From Paraescarpia echinospica (taxonomy: Eukaryota > Annelida > Polychaeta > Sabellida > Siboglinidae): a stretch of DNA of 64,000 bases. The DNA is taken from NCBI GenBank assembly GCA_020002185.1, contig CM034531.1, forward strand, positions 79,164,964 to 79,228,963, given 5' to 3'. The notes below the pieces were generated by a model. That model was not told where the DNA came from. It did no database searches and was given only the letters and a program-made list of their open reading frames with translations. A program made the position numbers and the translations under genes. Numbering within the stretch: position 1 is the stretch's first letter; every line of letters starts with the position of its first letter. Shown here one piece after another: positions 35,695 to 47,734 of the stretch.

Positions 35695-36820
35695 ATGAGT
35701 GACATTCAAGATAGCGGAGGATATTCCAAAGCAGTAGCCACGAAGCTCACGAATAACAATAAGGGAGCCAGGAGGGGTAGCAAAAACTCAGAATCAGGTG
35801 AGGCATGGAAATGTGAGGATTGTGGAAAAATCTTCAAAAGTGAAAAAGACAAAGTACTAGAGTGTGAGTACTGTGAACAGCATTACTGCATCAGATGTTT
35901 AACATTCAAAGCAGGAGAGTATGAAGCCATTAGAAAACCTGGATGTATGTGGTTTTGTATCGGATGCAAACCCAAAATAGAAAAAACATATTAAATGACA
36001 AATTAATCCAGGAAAGATGTGAGCTGTACCTTGAAACAATAAATGCATGACTAGAGGCTGTAGAAAAAAACTGCAGGACAAATGCGACGAACAAGAAATT
36101 AAAGAAATTGTAAGAAAGGAATTAATTGCAAATCAACCAACCGAGAATGCCATCCATACTCATACCACCAACAGAGTTAATAACGAAGTGTTATAGGACG
36201 CAGTTAAAGAAATAGCTGAAAGAAAATCCAGAGAAACAAACTTCATTATCTTCAATGCACTAGAACCAGAAACCAATCTAAAAGATCAAAGAATCAAGAC
36301 AGACATGGAGTTAGTTGAGGGGCTATTCAATGAGGTATACCACCAAAATCTAGATGTGCATACAGAGGTAGAGAAAGTGATCAGGTTAGGGAAAAACAAC
36401 CGGAGAGAGTAACAACAAACCAAGACCACTTAAGGTAATTATGAAAGACACAGACAAAAAGATGAAGTTATTCCGAAACCTTTCAAACGTTAAGGAGGCT
36501 GACCCAAAATATAAATGCCTCAGCATTCAACATGACCAAACGCATAAAGAGAGAGAGGAAGGAAAAAACTACTAGAGGAGGCAAGGGCGAAGGAGAGTAG
36601 AGACTTGGGGAAATGCATATACACAGTGAGAGGCCCACCATGGGCCAGGAAAATTGTAAAAATCAAGTCCACAAAGGACAAGGAGGAAAGACACTAAGAA
36701 CGACAAAACAGAAAACTACAAAGGAGATGGGAGTGGATATCACAAGCACTAGTATGTATATAAAATTTACAGCAAAAACCTGCACAAAATTAGTGACGGG
36801 GATAAAAAAGAAATAGGGAG
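35695..36820 (+). pseudogene. CR1-like LINE ORF1 with PHD-type finger (broken)
   Basis: The first open piece (35695-35994, 99 residues) has eight Cys/His ligands in PHD order: CEDCGKIF, VLECEYCEQHYCIRCL and CMWFCIGC. TAA at 35992 and later stops interrupt a charged region that resembles the coiled-coil and RNA-binding part of LINE ORF1 proteins (near 36230-36560). No esterase blocks were recognised, unlike copies 1-3. Confidence 0.65.
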
Positions 36821-36829
36821 CACAGGCCA

Positions 36830-39335
36830 TATTACTGTAAATAAACTCAAAGCCATATCTGTGAATGCCAGAAGCCTCTTAAACAAGCTGGATGAAATGC
36901 AGTATGTTGCAACTGAGGAGAACCCAGACTTGATATGTGTAACCGAAACGTGGGCTCACAAAGATGTATCTGACGCAGAGCTTAACCTCGAGGGTTACAG
37001 TTTGATCAGAAATGATAGAGAGGGAAAGAAAGGTGGAGGCTGCATTATATATGTAAGAAACAATATAAACTAAGTCAAATGTGAGGAGCTTACACAAACA
37101 CACAACACGGAATCAGTATGGTGTCGCTTAACAACAACAACAGACTCCCTACTTGACAGCGAACTAGCTCTACATAAATTATTACGCACAGCATGTGCAA
37201 CGAGCAACAACATTGTAATATTTGGAGATTTCAAGCACAGAACCGTTGACTGGAGTAGGATGCAGGTAGGAGCCGAGGGGATACGTTTCATGGAACTCAC
37301 CCAAGATCTGTTTCTAACCCAACGTGTATGCGATGCTACTAGGGGTGAGAATATTTTGGATCTTGTACTATCCTCTGAACCAAATATGGTTGAGCAAGTT
37401 AGGGTAAGTGAACCCTTCAGTGACCGCAACATGGTGATATGTGATATTATTGTGTCTATACACATAAAAGAGTGGAGAGAAACTTACTACGACTAGAAGA
37501 GGGCAAACTACGATGGAATGAAACAATGTTTAGATAATTATTCCAGGATACTAATGTACACACAAAATGGGACATCTTTAAAAGAGTCGTTAAGTCGGCA
37601 ATGAAAAGTTTTATCTCCGTGTCAACAAGGAGACGAAAGACCAAACCCAGATGGACGACTAAACGAGCAGAAATGGCAAGACGGAAGAAATACCACATGT
37701 GGAAGAAATACAGAGAAACAGGAGAATGTCATCTGTACGAGGCATACAAACGTCAACTAAACAAATCCCGGAATGAAGTGGTTAAGGCTAAACGAAATTT
37801 TGTGAAAAGACTTGCCGACAACATAAAAAAAGACCCGAAATCTTTTTATTCATATACTAGGACGAAAACTAAGACAAAAGACACTGTCGGCCCCCTTTTT
37901 GGATAGCAATTGTGATGTGATCATAGACTCGGTCGAGACAGCAAATGTACTAAACGACTACTTCCCCTTAGTGTTCACTGACGAGGTAACAGAACATCTT
38001 CCTGACGCTGTGAACTTTTTCACCAAGCCAATTGAGGAGTCACTCCAGCATATTGAGATAACTACAGCAGTATAACTAAAAAAAGCTGTTGCAACTTAAA
38101 CCATACAAAGCCCCTGGAATAGACGACTTAAACTCGACTATGCTTCCAGAAGTGGCCACGGCCATTGCACCACTGCTAAGCGAAATCTTCGCAGACAGCA
38201 TGGAAACGGGAGAAGTTCCACTAGACTGGAAAAGTGCAAATGTTACCCCCATATATAAGAAAGGTATCAAAACATAACCCAGTAACTACAGACCTGTAAG
38301 TCTAACATCACATATATCTAAAGTAATGGAAGCCATCATCAAAGATGAAATCGTTGGCCATGTTTTGATTAAACCGTCGCGACATAGTTTTTGGAAGGGA
38401 CGTTCATGCCTGACGAACCTTTTGGTGTACCTGGATAAGGTTACATCCTATAGCGATAAAGGGCTTCCAGTGGACTCTATTTATCTAGATTTCAGTAAAG
38501 CTTTCGATCGAGTCCCACACTGCAGGCTGGCGACGAAACTAAATGCACATGGGATAGGAGGAGCGGTTAATAGATGGATATCGCAGTGGTTGACGGACAG
38601 AGTACAGCGTGTCATTATAAATGGTTTCAGTTCAGGATGGTCACCTGTTAAGAGTGGTGTCCCCCAAGGGTCTGTTCTGGGTCCAATTTTATTTGTAATA
38701 TATATTAATGACATAGACGAAGGAGTGTGCAACCATCTCCTAAAATTTGCTGATGACACAAAACTGTTCAGTCAAGTATCATCCTGTACAGATGCTGAGA
38801 AACTTCAGAAAGACCTAAACAATTTGCACGGGTGGAGTGCTGAATGGACAATGTTGTTTAATGCAGAAAAATGCAAGTGTGTACATTACGGTCATAACAA
38901 CAGGCAGTACGACTACTTCATGGGTAATAACCCCATAGAAACATCACATGTAGAAAAAGATTTGGGAGTGATAATAACAGACACACTTAATGTACCGGAG
39001 CAAAATATATATAGCCTTATTAGAAAAGGTGCAACGTAGGGCGACCAGGATGATTTTCAGATTTAAGTCACTTAGATTACCAAAGACGGTTAAGAGTGCT
39101 AAATATCACGACTCTGGAGACTAGACGACTGCGTGCTGATTTATTGGAAGATTATAAAATATTCAACGGGTTAGAGAGTATTCTTCCTGCAGATTTCTTT
39201 GTTATGGAAAATAAACAGACCAAAACAAGAGAGCACCCTTTCAAAATAATCAAAGTGCACTCACGATTAGATATACGCATGTACTCCTTTACAGCTGCTT
39301 CGGTAAATGCTGTTGGTGTATGTTTATCAAAGTAA
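36830..39335 (+). pseudogene. CR1-like LINE ORF2: EN + RT (broken, 3' truncated)
   Basis: EN: AISVNARSLLNKLDEMQYV, VTETWA, KKGGGCIIYVRNN. The expected GDFN motif reads FGDFKH. RT: PYKAPGIDDL, SNYRPVSLTS, YLDFSKAFDRVPHC, SGVPQGSVLGPILFVIYIND and FADDTKLF. Stops at about 37072, 37494, 37903 and 39037, plus frame changes near 38275 and 39040. The C-terminus ends near 39335. Confidence 0.85.
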
Positions 39336-39834
39336 AAGTGGTAATGTCGAAGAAGCTGCATTGCATTGAGCCTCATAGTTTGCACATCCTCCATTTCTCA
39401 TGACTACGGGGTGCATTCTCGGTAACAATGTGTGTTCGTGTAGATTTACATGGTAATATGATGATTTTGTTCCATTCAAGAAGCGAATATCGTTCTTTAG
39501 TTGTGGCATAGCTACTGAGAATAATTGATAGTTCCTTTCCCACATCTTTGGACCCCACACCATCTCTGTATTCCATTTCCAATTACATGTATGCTGGGAT
39601 TTCCTCACGTTATGCAATTTCCTCTGTGTGCAACAAGGCTCATCACCATGCGGGCAGTTAATTTAGTTGTTAACGTGTTGCCTGAGCTGTTTTGGCGCGT
39701 GTGCCATCTCCTTGGCGTCTGTCAGTTGCTTTCTCACTAGTCGACGCCAATCATCGTAATTGCAAACACAATAGCACGTTTACATAACATGTGATCCCTG
39801 ATGGTGTCGTATGCACCCCACCCCCCTATTGACA
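39336..39834. other. Unassigned region
   Basis: A 96-codon minus frame (39327-39617) contains HTCNWKWNTEMVWGPKMWER but matches nothing I recognise. No RNA gene or clear repeat. Confidence 0.35.
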
Positions 39835-40170
39835 TATACACTCACACGCATACACGCATAGACACACACGCGCACATGCACACACACGCATGCACACATG
39901 CACTTGCGCACACACGCACACAAAGGGAAACAATATGCAAAATAACTAACACGCATACACAAACACAAATAAACACAGTCTCACTCCAAAGCAAATATAT
40001 GCGGAGACAAACGCGTACACAAATACATAAATGCATATACATACACAAGCAAACACACACACACACAACTCACACAAACCTATACCCAACCACAAACCCA
40101 CCCTTACACAAACACGCACGTACGCACGCATGCACACACCCACGCACACTTACGCACACGCACTTTCAAC
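39835..40170. repeat. Degenerate (CA)n-rich tract
   Basis: CA dinucleotides mixed with GCA, TACA and AAACA steps. Open frames on both strands here are low-complexity artefacts. Confidence 0.85.
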
Positions 40171-40439
40171 TGGACTAGCTGCATATTTTACACACAAAGC
40201 ACCAATAATTATTGTCCCCGTAATAACACGCTTATTAAATGATATTATACTTGCCTTGTTAGTTACCAGGGCACTGATGGATTTGATAGGTGTATCCTTA
40301 TATGGATGGCGTAACTTTAGAGAATTAGTTGGCCCTTACGTATTATTATGCGTCGTTTGTAGGCAATGGTGGATATTTGTGTAGGATTAGTTTTTGTGTG
40401 AAATAAATGCAGCTTGGCTGAATGTTTCCCATAGAAGTC

Positions 40440-40545
40440 CATATAATGTTCGATTATACAGCAGTGTAGGGGTGGCAAAATGTAAAGCGCTTTGAGCAGT
40501 CCTAAGGCCTGGATACCGCGCTCCATAACACCTTTTCTTTTTACT
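40440..40545 (+). mobile_element. Possible LINE/SINE 3' tail fragment
   Basis: GTAAAGCGCTTTGAGCAG followed by GGATACCGCGCTCCATAAC resembles the conserved 3' end motif shared by L2-type LINEs and their SINE partners. No coding part is attached. This is by motif only. Confidence 0.4.
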
Positions 40546-40777
40546 TGTTAAGGAGTAATGCATCTGGGGTTTAGTCGTGCATAACGGCTGATCATGCATT
40601 CACTCAATCAAGTTAAAAGGTTGCGGTCGGTATATTTCTAAATGCATCTGTTGTCTGGTCTGCGTTTCCACATATCGATACATGCGAGGCATGTAGTTTT
40701 ATATATATATATTTAGAGTTGTATTTTCGATGACATTCTAAGTAAAAGGCGTCAGTTATGTCATTCGGACGTCCGCT

Positions 40778-41058
40778 TCAGTAATGGTCGTCCATGAACT
40801 GTTCCACGACACGAGCCAAGGCTTTGGCGAATTACGTTCGGCGAACGGCTGAGAAGCGCTCCTGCTTCGGGGACTCAACCTGGATAACGTCGATGAGTCC
40901 GCCATTGCGAGATCTGTGAGTCCTCACGCTGTAGCCTCCCCTGTAGTATCCATTGGGTCCCGGACCAAGGAAGACGGGAGACAACACGACACGGTAGCCC
41001 TCGTTGCCTATGATGTTGGGGGTCATGCCGCGAACCAGGTCTTGGAAGCACGCGTCGT
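40778..41058 (-). pseudogene. FGase-like copy D, exon 4
   Basis: The minus strand reads CFQDLVRGMTPNIIGNEGYR, GGYSVRTHRSRNGGLIDVI and VESPKQERFSAVRR, then an in-frame TAA where A and C have AAG, then FAKALARVVEQFMDDHY and TGA. The 3' splice site that is CAG in the other copies is CAA here, and four codons are missing around NIIGN. With the broken exon 3 at 47082-47298 on the same strand, this is one decayed gene whose intron 3 is filled by a LINE. Confidence 0.88.
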
Positions 41059-41640
41059 TTGTGGACAGCAAGTTTGAATTAAGTCACCCGGGCTTGATTG
41101 TCGAGGATTCAGCGAGAGTAAAAACAATTATTGGAACTATCGTGTTATTACATGCAGAAAATGTATGATGTAGAATATCTTAAAACGGAGTAACTATATT
41201 AGAAACCACAAAATATCAGAAACCACAATAATCACAGGCTACTTTATGTATGCGTATGTACGTACATAAACATATTCACATGTAAACACGTACACGTAGA
41301 CACACGCGTACATATGTACACATGTCCAATTGTACTCATCTGTTAACGTGGAACAAGCATGTACACAAACGATAAGGTAACATGGTTTCTTTAGATTGAA
41401 ATGTTATAAACTACTCGTCATGTTATTCTCCTACAACCCTGTTTTCTTCCTACTCCTGTGGATTATACACATACTGCCTTACTCTTACTAATAGCTGAAA
41501 AGATTATTTTGATGAATAATGCCTTTATGTGTGTCAGTGATATCTTGTCCGTCCACCTTCCAAAGGGACAATTGTCCCAGTGGTAATTGCAAATGTATTG
41601 TATACAGTTTATATACTCTATAGGCTAACTCCAATATTGT
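41059..41640. other. Remnant of copy D intron 3
   Basis: Lies between exon 4 of copy D and the LINE. No coding features were recognised. Confidence 0.45.
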
Positions 41641-41761
41641 AAGATGGCTGCCGTGGTCTAAGTCGTGGTCATTTCGTGGGAGAACAAAAATTCAGAGAAT
41701 CATTCCATCAAAGCGTAAACCGTCCAGTGTTACTGACAGTGATGTTCAGGACACTGATGTG

Positions 41762-42433
41762 ATGCTGCTAAAATTCGTGGAATTGTTGAATGATGACGCT
41801 GTATTACGAAAACTGAGATTAGCGTTGTACCCTCAAGCACTGGCCGATAAGATCGACACCCTCACGCAGACAATCGCTGATCTGAACTCGAAGCTTGAAA
41901 CCAAAGAGCGCAGAATTGTAGCCCTCGAAGAAAAAGTTGGTCATCTTGAAAGTGAGTGCGATAACATTGAACAATATTCCCGACGATGCAACTTAATGTT
42001 TCATGGAATCCCTTAAACTGGGGCGGGGGAGGACACTACTGCCAAAGTAGTGGAAACCATCAATGTCAAAATGGCAGTGACCCCCCCAGTGACACAAGAG
42101 GACATTGTAGTCAGCCATAGGCTTGGCAAAAGGGCAGACACAGCCGATCGACATCGTGTAGTCATTGTGCGATTCAACAGAGTTAACGTGCGAGACGAAG
42201 TCATACGGGCTAGAAGTCAATTGCGTAACAGCGTCAGTGAAAACCAACACCAAATCTTCGTCAACGAGGACTTGACGCAGCGCCACGCAGCGCTGGCTAG
42301 CGCTACAAGGCAGTTGAAACGTGCGAAGAAAATTGCCGACTGCTGGACCTATAATGGGAAAGTGGTAATCAAGACATTAGCAAACACGATCAGGGTCATC
42401 CACACGCAGGAGGATATGAACACTCTACGTTGA
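41762..42433 (+). pseudogene. LINE ORF1: coiled coil + RRM-like domain (one nonsense codon)
   Basis: ATG 41762. DLNSKLETKERRIVALEEKV is a clear coiled coil, followed by NIEQYSRRCNLMFHGIP. A TAA at 42014 sits where GAA (Glu) is expected after HGIP. The same frame then continues to 42433 with HRLGKRAD, RHRVVIVRFNRVNVRDEVI, IFVNEDLT and WTYNGKVVIKT. This is the layout of L1-like ORF1 RNA-binding proteins, which trimerise and coat the element RNA. Confidence 0.8.
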
Positions 42434-44005
42434 ACACGTGGCCTGCGACCGGGAATCGGCCCCTGTATACGAACGATATTTTGTTAATGTTTTATTATTT
42501 TCGTTACACGAGACTGCGCAATGTGAGTCCACTGAGCGAGACGTGATCTACGCAGCGAGGTCAATTAAAAGAGAGATAAGTCCTCTTTACTGACTCTGCA
42601 GACTCCGGGATAATATAATGTAATGTCAGTTAATATTATCTTTAATCGTTTTAAATGATTATCTTTTCTAGTTCTTTCTCTACAAGCTGGTTTTTTTCTC
42701 GTTCTCTTCTTCTCCTTTTTCCTTCTCTCAAATTACAATATCTGTAAAGCTGACGTAAACTCATGACAGCATTACGTCGACTTCTGCATAATGTTAAACT
42801 GTATTTTCTACTTTTATTCAGTGATTACATGCAAGTGTTATTGCAGTGCCATCAGATATATTGGGAATATTATCAATGTATCTGGTGACATTCCTAGCTA
42901 GTTAGGCTGTTACTACATGCTGAACAATCAATCTACTTAAACTGCTCTATCTAAATTGCAAATGACTTGTAGTACTCTCGACTTTCAGTTTTTCTGTGGA
43001 CTGTTTTCTAGTGATTTTAGTAACATATTATTTAGTGTTAGTGTTTCCTAGAAATACTAGCTCCAGCTCCTTGTGCACTGATGCACATCCCGTTAAACTG
43101 AAACTGTAATTTATTATTGTTTTCTTATGAAAATATATATTTTATAATTTTCTTTGAGTTGATTGCTAGTCATGTTGTTTTGTATATTTGTTAGCTGAAA
43201 TAGTTGTACAGCTAATATATAAAAACGTATGTATTTAATTTATATAATTTAATAATATATTTTTCTCTTTTTTATTGTCAGAAAAATGGATTGACAAATA
43301 TGATGTATAAATCTGAAATGAAAGCACTGTGTTAGTTATTGCATAAAATGTAAATAGGGTAGCTTATTCGCAGAATCTTTGTTTTTTGTGTGAAATGTAA
43401 ACCTGTAGTAATATTACTATATATACACAGAAATAACTTTCAAGTATGTATATGTATGTGTGCGATTATATGTGTATAATTAAATCTTATCATATCACAG
43501 TAATAATGGTTAATGAAGCAAAATGCTTAACCTTGTATTGCACTTTGTTTTACTGCTGTACTTTATATAAACAAAAACTTTAGCTTCTCACTGAACTTAT
43601 CTTAATACATGTATTCGTTCTGTTGCTGTGAAATGCATTAGTACGTTACTACGAATACTCAGATAATATATCTGTGGCTTGTAAAACCGTTTTAATACTG
43701 TATGCTCTACACCTCTCCCATGACAAGGTCTTCTTGCATTCATAATGCAAATCATTCTTATTTTATGTTATTTTTTATATATATACCAAACTACAAGATG
43801 TCTATCTCAAACTGTTTTCACATTTACATGTTTAATCAATCTCACATTTACGTTCAGTGCATTACGTCTATAAAACTTACGACAGGCAATGCGATAAATA
43901 TATTTCATTATCGGTATATGCATTTATCACAATTTGTTGAACATTCATTCACACATACAAATATAATAACAAATACATATAATAAATAAAAAATTATATA
44001 AAGGC
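42434..44005. other. AT-rich interval between LINE ORFs
   Basis: No recognisable protein motif. A CT-rich stretch near 42670-42730. It may be UTR of one or two elements. Confidence 0.45.
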
Positions 44006-46641
44006 ATGACATTAGACGATACGTTCCTATCCTTTTTAGGAGGTATTAATAACAATGACTTAATTAACATCTTAGACACAAATGATGTTGACAATTATGA
44101 ACCTCAACTAATACGTCGGTCATCATATTATGACTTTGATAAGTTTAGCAAACTTACACAGATAAACACTACGCGTTTTACTATCTTAAGCACTAACATT
44201 CAATCAATAAATTCTAAATTTAACGAACTGGAAGCTTTTGTAGAAGAGCTAAGTAGTAAAAAAATTAATTTAATGTCATCTGCTTACAAGAAACTTGGAA
44301 ATCAGAAAACGATGACCTATCACAATTTTCCTTACATGGTTATGACTGTTTAGCTCAATGTAAGACGTGCAGTAACAAAGGAGGGCTAATAATATATGTT
44401 GACAACAAATATAGATCAGAGGTTATATTAAATGTAAACATGTACGAACAGTGGGAAGGGATGATAGTCCAAATAAATGGTGGTAATCTATCAAAGAGCA
44501 TAACCATTGGAAACATATATAGACCTCCACGAACTTCTAATGATAACTTAAATGCTTTTATAAATGAACTTACTTCTATAATATCATCAGTGGAAAACAA
44601 CTGTAATAACAATCTCATTATCACAGGAGATTTTAATATAAATTTGCTTAAATTAAATGAAAATGATGCATATAGTAACTTTTTGGACACCATAATATCA
44701 CACAGCCTTTACCCGCAAATTACTCTTCCTACTAGATTTACTAGAACAAATGGTACTTTAATAGATAATTTCTTTTGTAAACTTAATAAATCTATATTGG
44801 AGAGTACTGCAGGGATTTTAATCAAAACATTTTCTGATCATCAGCCGTATTTTATATTCATCAACGTCTCATTAAAGACTGAATCTCCACCTAAATATGT
44901 TAAAATAAATATACTAAATGAAGAGGCAATGCATAAAGTTAAACACGAAATAAAATAAAATGAGATATACAATAAGCTAAATAAAAATATAAATGCAGAC
45001 ACAAATTTAAATTATGATATAATCTACGAAGAAATTATACGGGCAAAAAATAAGCATATGCAAACTAAGCTGGTGAAATTTAATAAATATAAACATAAAA
45101 GATCAACGTGGATTACACAAGGATTGCTAAAATCTATTCAATATCGAGACAAACTCTATAAACAATTAAAATTGACACAACCAAATTCGACAAGCTATGA
45201 AGCTATTAATATTAACCTAAAAACTTATAATACGATATTAAAGAAAAATATTCGTGCAGCCAAACAAGTGTATTTTGAACAAATATTTAATCGATTTAAA
45301 TATGATATAAAAAAATACCTGGAAAGTTATTAATGAATTTCTTTCAAAAAATGAAATTTTAGAGCAAAGTTTTAGAGCAAAAGTTTTAGAGCAAAATATT
45401 CAACGGAATTTGCTGCGCTTGAGCTAATAGATAAAATTATAACTCAAATGGATAATAATGATGAACCAATTAATGTATTTCCCGACCTTTCTAAGGCGTT
45501 TGATACTATTGACCATAACATTTTACTTAACAAATTAACTTACTATGGCCTAAATGGTTCAACTTTGCAGTTATTCAGAAGTTACTTACAAAACAGGAAA
45601 CAATACACTGAATTTGAACAAATAAATTCAGACATCTTACCTATAACAATCGGCGTCCCACAAGGTTCAATCCTTGGACCACTATTATTTATTATTTACA
45701 TAAATGATTTCTCACAAGCTAGTCAATTATTTAATTTCGTCATGTACGCTGATGACACCACATTATCTAGCTCTTTAAAATGTTTTAACAACAACAACAA
45801 CACACGCAACAAAAGTACAGAATCCTTAATAAATGATGAACTTTTTAAAGTTAATGAATGGCTAAACATAAATAAATTATCTTTAAATAAAAGCAAATCA
45901 AAATACATGATTTTTCATATGCCTAATAAACGCACGCAGACTCTTACGCTTAAAATAGATAATATAAATATTGAAATAGTAGATGAATTTAACTTTCTAG
46001 GATTGACTTTAGACACTAACCTAAATTGGAAAAAACACACTGAGAAAATTTCAAATAAGTGCTCCAAAACAATTGGCATAATAAACAGATTAAAATATGT
46101 ATTACCTTTAGATATAAAACTGTTGTTATATAACACATTAATATTATCTCATATCAATTATTGTACCATGGTTTGGGGATACCAAATAAATAGAATTACA
46201 AAAATTCAAAAAAAAGCTGTGCGAATAATAATCTTAAACAAATACAACTCACACACGGAACCACTTTAAAAAAAACTTAAACTACTAAAAGTAGAAGACA
46301 TATTAAAGTTACATGAATTAAAATTTTACTTTAAATATATCCATAAAATGTTACCTCCTTATTTACTTAACTGGCAAATTATCCCAAGTGTAAACATACA
46401 TAATTATAATACTCGTGAAAAAAATTATATACATACTTTTAGAACTAAGCATGAATTTGCAATGAAATGTCTCAAATACAGCTTACCACATGCTATAAAT
46501 GACACCCCCGATATAATCAAAGACAAAATATATACTCACAGTTTGCGAGGCTTCTCATTTTATATAAAAACATATTTGTTACACAAATATAATTATTCAT
46601 GCACTCTATCAAATTGCTACACATGTCAACAGAACCATTAA
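44006..46641 (+). pseudogene. LINE ORF2: EN + RT with internal deletion
   Basis: EN: ILSTNIQSINSKFNELEAFV, SNKGGLIIYVDNKY, TIGNIYRPPR, ITGDFNINLL, SDHQPYFIF. After YFEQIFNRFKYDIKKYLESY the sequence meets three near-copies of TTTAGAGCAAA (45357-45397). The expected RT motifs 0-2 are absent; it resumes at STEFAALELIDKIITQMDN. Then FPDLSKAFDTIDHN, GVPQGSILGPLLFIIYINDF and MYADDTTLS. The C-terminal domain contains INYCTMVWG and CTLSNCYTCQQNH. A stop at about 44351, one at 44956 and one at 46267 also break it. Confidence 0.85.
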
Positions 46642-47038
46642 ATACAATACATTTGATGCTAGCTTCAGGCAACCAGCACACATACAAACTTACATTCTCA
46701 CATAAAACAAGCACTCCCAAAAAAACATACATGAGATAGACACCTTGTAAAATGACCACATAAATTATCACGTAAATAGGGTGGCTCCTATGATAGCGAC
46801 AATTGTGTCTTAATAGGAGTCACCGACCCCGATTGAATAAGCTATATGATTAATATCTATGGTACACCAATACCATAATAGCTGAACATGCGTTTGTATG
46901 TATTTTCCGAATAGTATGTTGAACATACAATGATATACGTTTATGTATGTCTGCATAATGTTTATATTTGTTGTTTATTACAGCATAAGTGATGTTCAAA
47001 AACCAATTAATTGTGTACCTATATGGGGTCAAATAAAC

Positions 47039-47085
47039 GTTATGTTATGTTATGTTATGTTATGTTATGTTATGTTATGTTATGT
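47039..47085 (+). repeat. (TTATG)n LINE tail
   Basis: About nine pentamer units after ATAAACG; the 3' terminus of the preceding LINE. Confidence 0.9.
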
Positions 47086-47298
47086 GGAACAGGTAAGCTG
47101 CCCGACCGTCCTGATGGTTGAGTTCGACACGGCGAAGACGCTGTTGTTCAGGTCCGAAGCTGAGATGGCGTAGCCGAGTTCCGTCCCGTTGGCGGCGTGT
47201 TTCTGTCAGTGTATGTCGAGCAACAGTGCGCGACTGCCGATAGTCGCCTTCGCGGTATTGATGAAGGCAGTGAAGTTATTGTAGGCAAGTATTGCTTC
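47082..47298 (-). pseudogene. FGase-like copy D, exon 3
   Basis: Minus-strand frame EAILAYNNFTAFINTAKATI, then ALLLDIH, a TGA in place of the Gly after His, [15 protein letters not shown] and VGQLTCST. The AG acceptor is intact. The LINE tail begins within a few bases of the position of the exon 3 donor, destroying it. Exons 1 and 2 were not found upstream, where an RTE element follows. Confidence 0.87.
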
Positions 47299-47598
47299 CT
47301 GGACACATGAAAGAGTAAGTGGGGGTCAGAGGTGAGCACATTTAACTTTCCTGTTGTGTTAAATAATGTAGTACCTAGAGAATGGTAAAACAAATCTTAT
47401 GAATTTAGTGTAACGCAACATCAGATGTATTAGCCGGTTCACTGGTAGAATGTATTGGCAGAGGCATGGCGCATTTTTGATAAAGTGTAGTTGGCGGAGG
47501 TTTTTGTTTGCCATTTCTGTTCACATAAACTTAGTTTGGAGCTGTAGTTAAAACATGCAACGTTTCGACCGTCTACAGCTGATCTTGAAATGTCGCGT

Positions 47599-47703
<105 letters not shown>

Positions 47704-47734
47704 AGGCGTAGGATATGTCCCGCTAGTCTTCGTC

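Larger units (their letters stand above)
35064..39335 (+). mobile_element. Decayed CR1-like LINE
   Basis: The presumed 5' end is AGGACTTCCGGT (35066), the same terminal motif as copies 1 and 2, and again next to a microsatellite. It has a PHD-finger ORF1 (35695 onward) and EN/RT ORF2 (about 36830-39335), both with many stops. The 3' end is lost after ASVNAVGVCLSK near 39335; no hairpin/tail module is visible. It is a different, older family in the same group as the arm LINEs. Confidence 0.85.
41640..47085 (+). mobile_element. LINE inserted into FGase copy D (ORF1, EN/RT, (TTATG)n tail), internally deleted
   Basis: ORF1-like 41762-42433, AT-rich non-coding 42434-44005, ORF2-like 44006-46641, 3' UTR, then nine TTATG units (about 47039-47085) directly against exon 3 of copy D. 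The low-GC 1.6-kb gap between the ORFs is unusual, so two nested elements are possible. The RT is missing its N-terminal third. Confidence 0.8.

Noticed and set aside
39327..39617. 96-codon minus ORF with several Trp residues
   Set aside because: No recognised family and no supporting context; may be a fragment of an unknown repeat.
40440..40545. tRNA-derived SINE
   Set aside because: Only a 3' tail-like motif is present; no A/B boxes or tRNA-like head were found.
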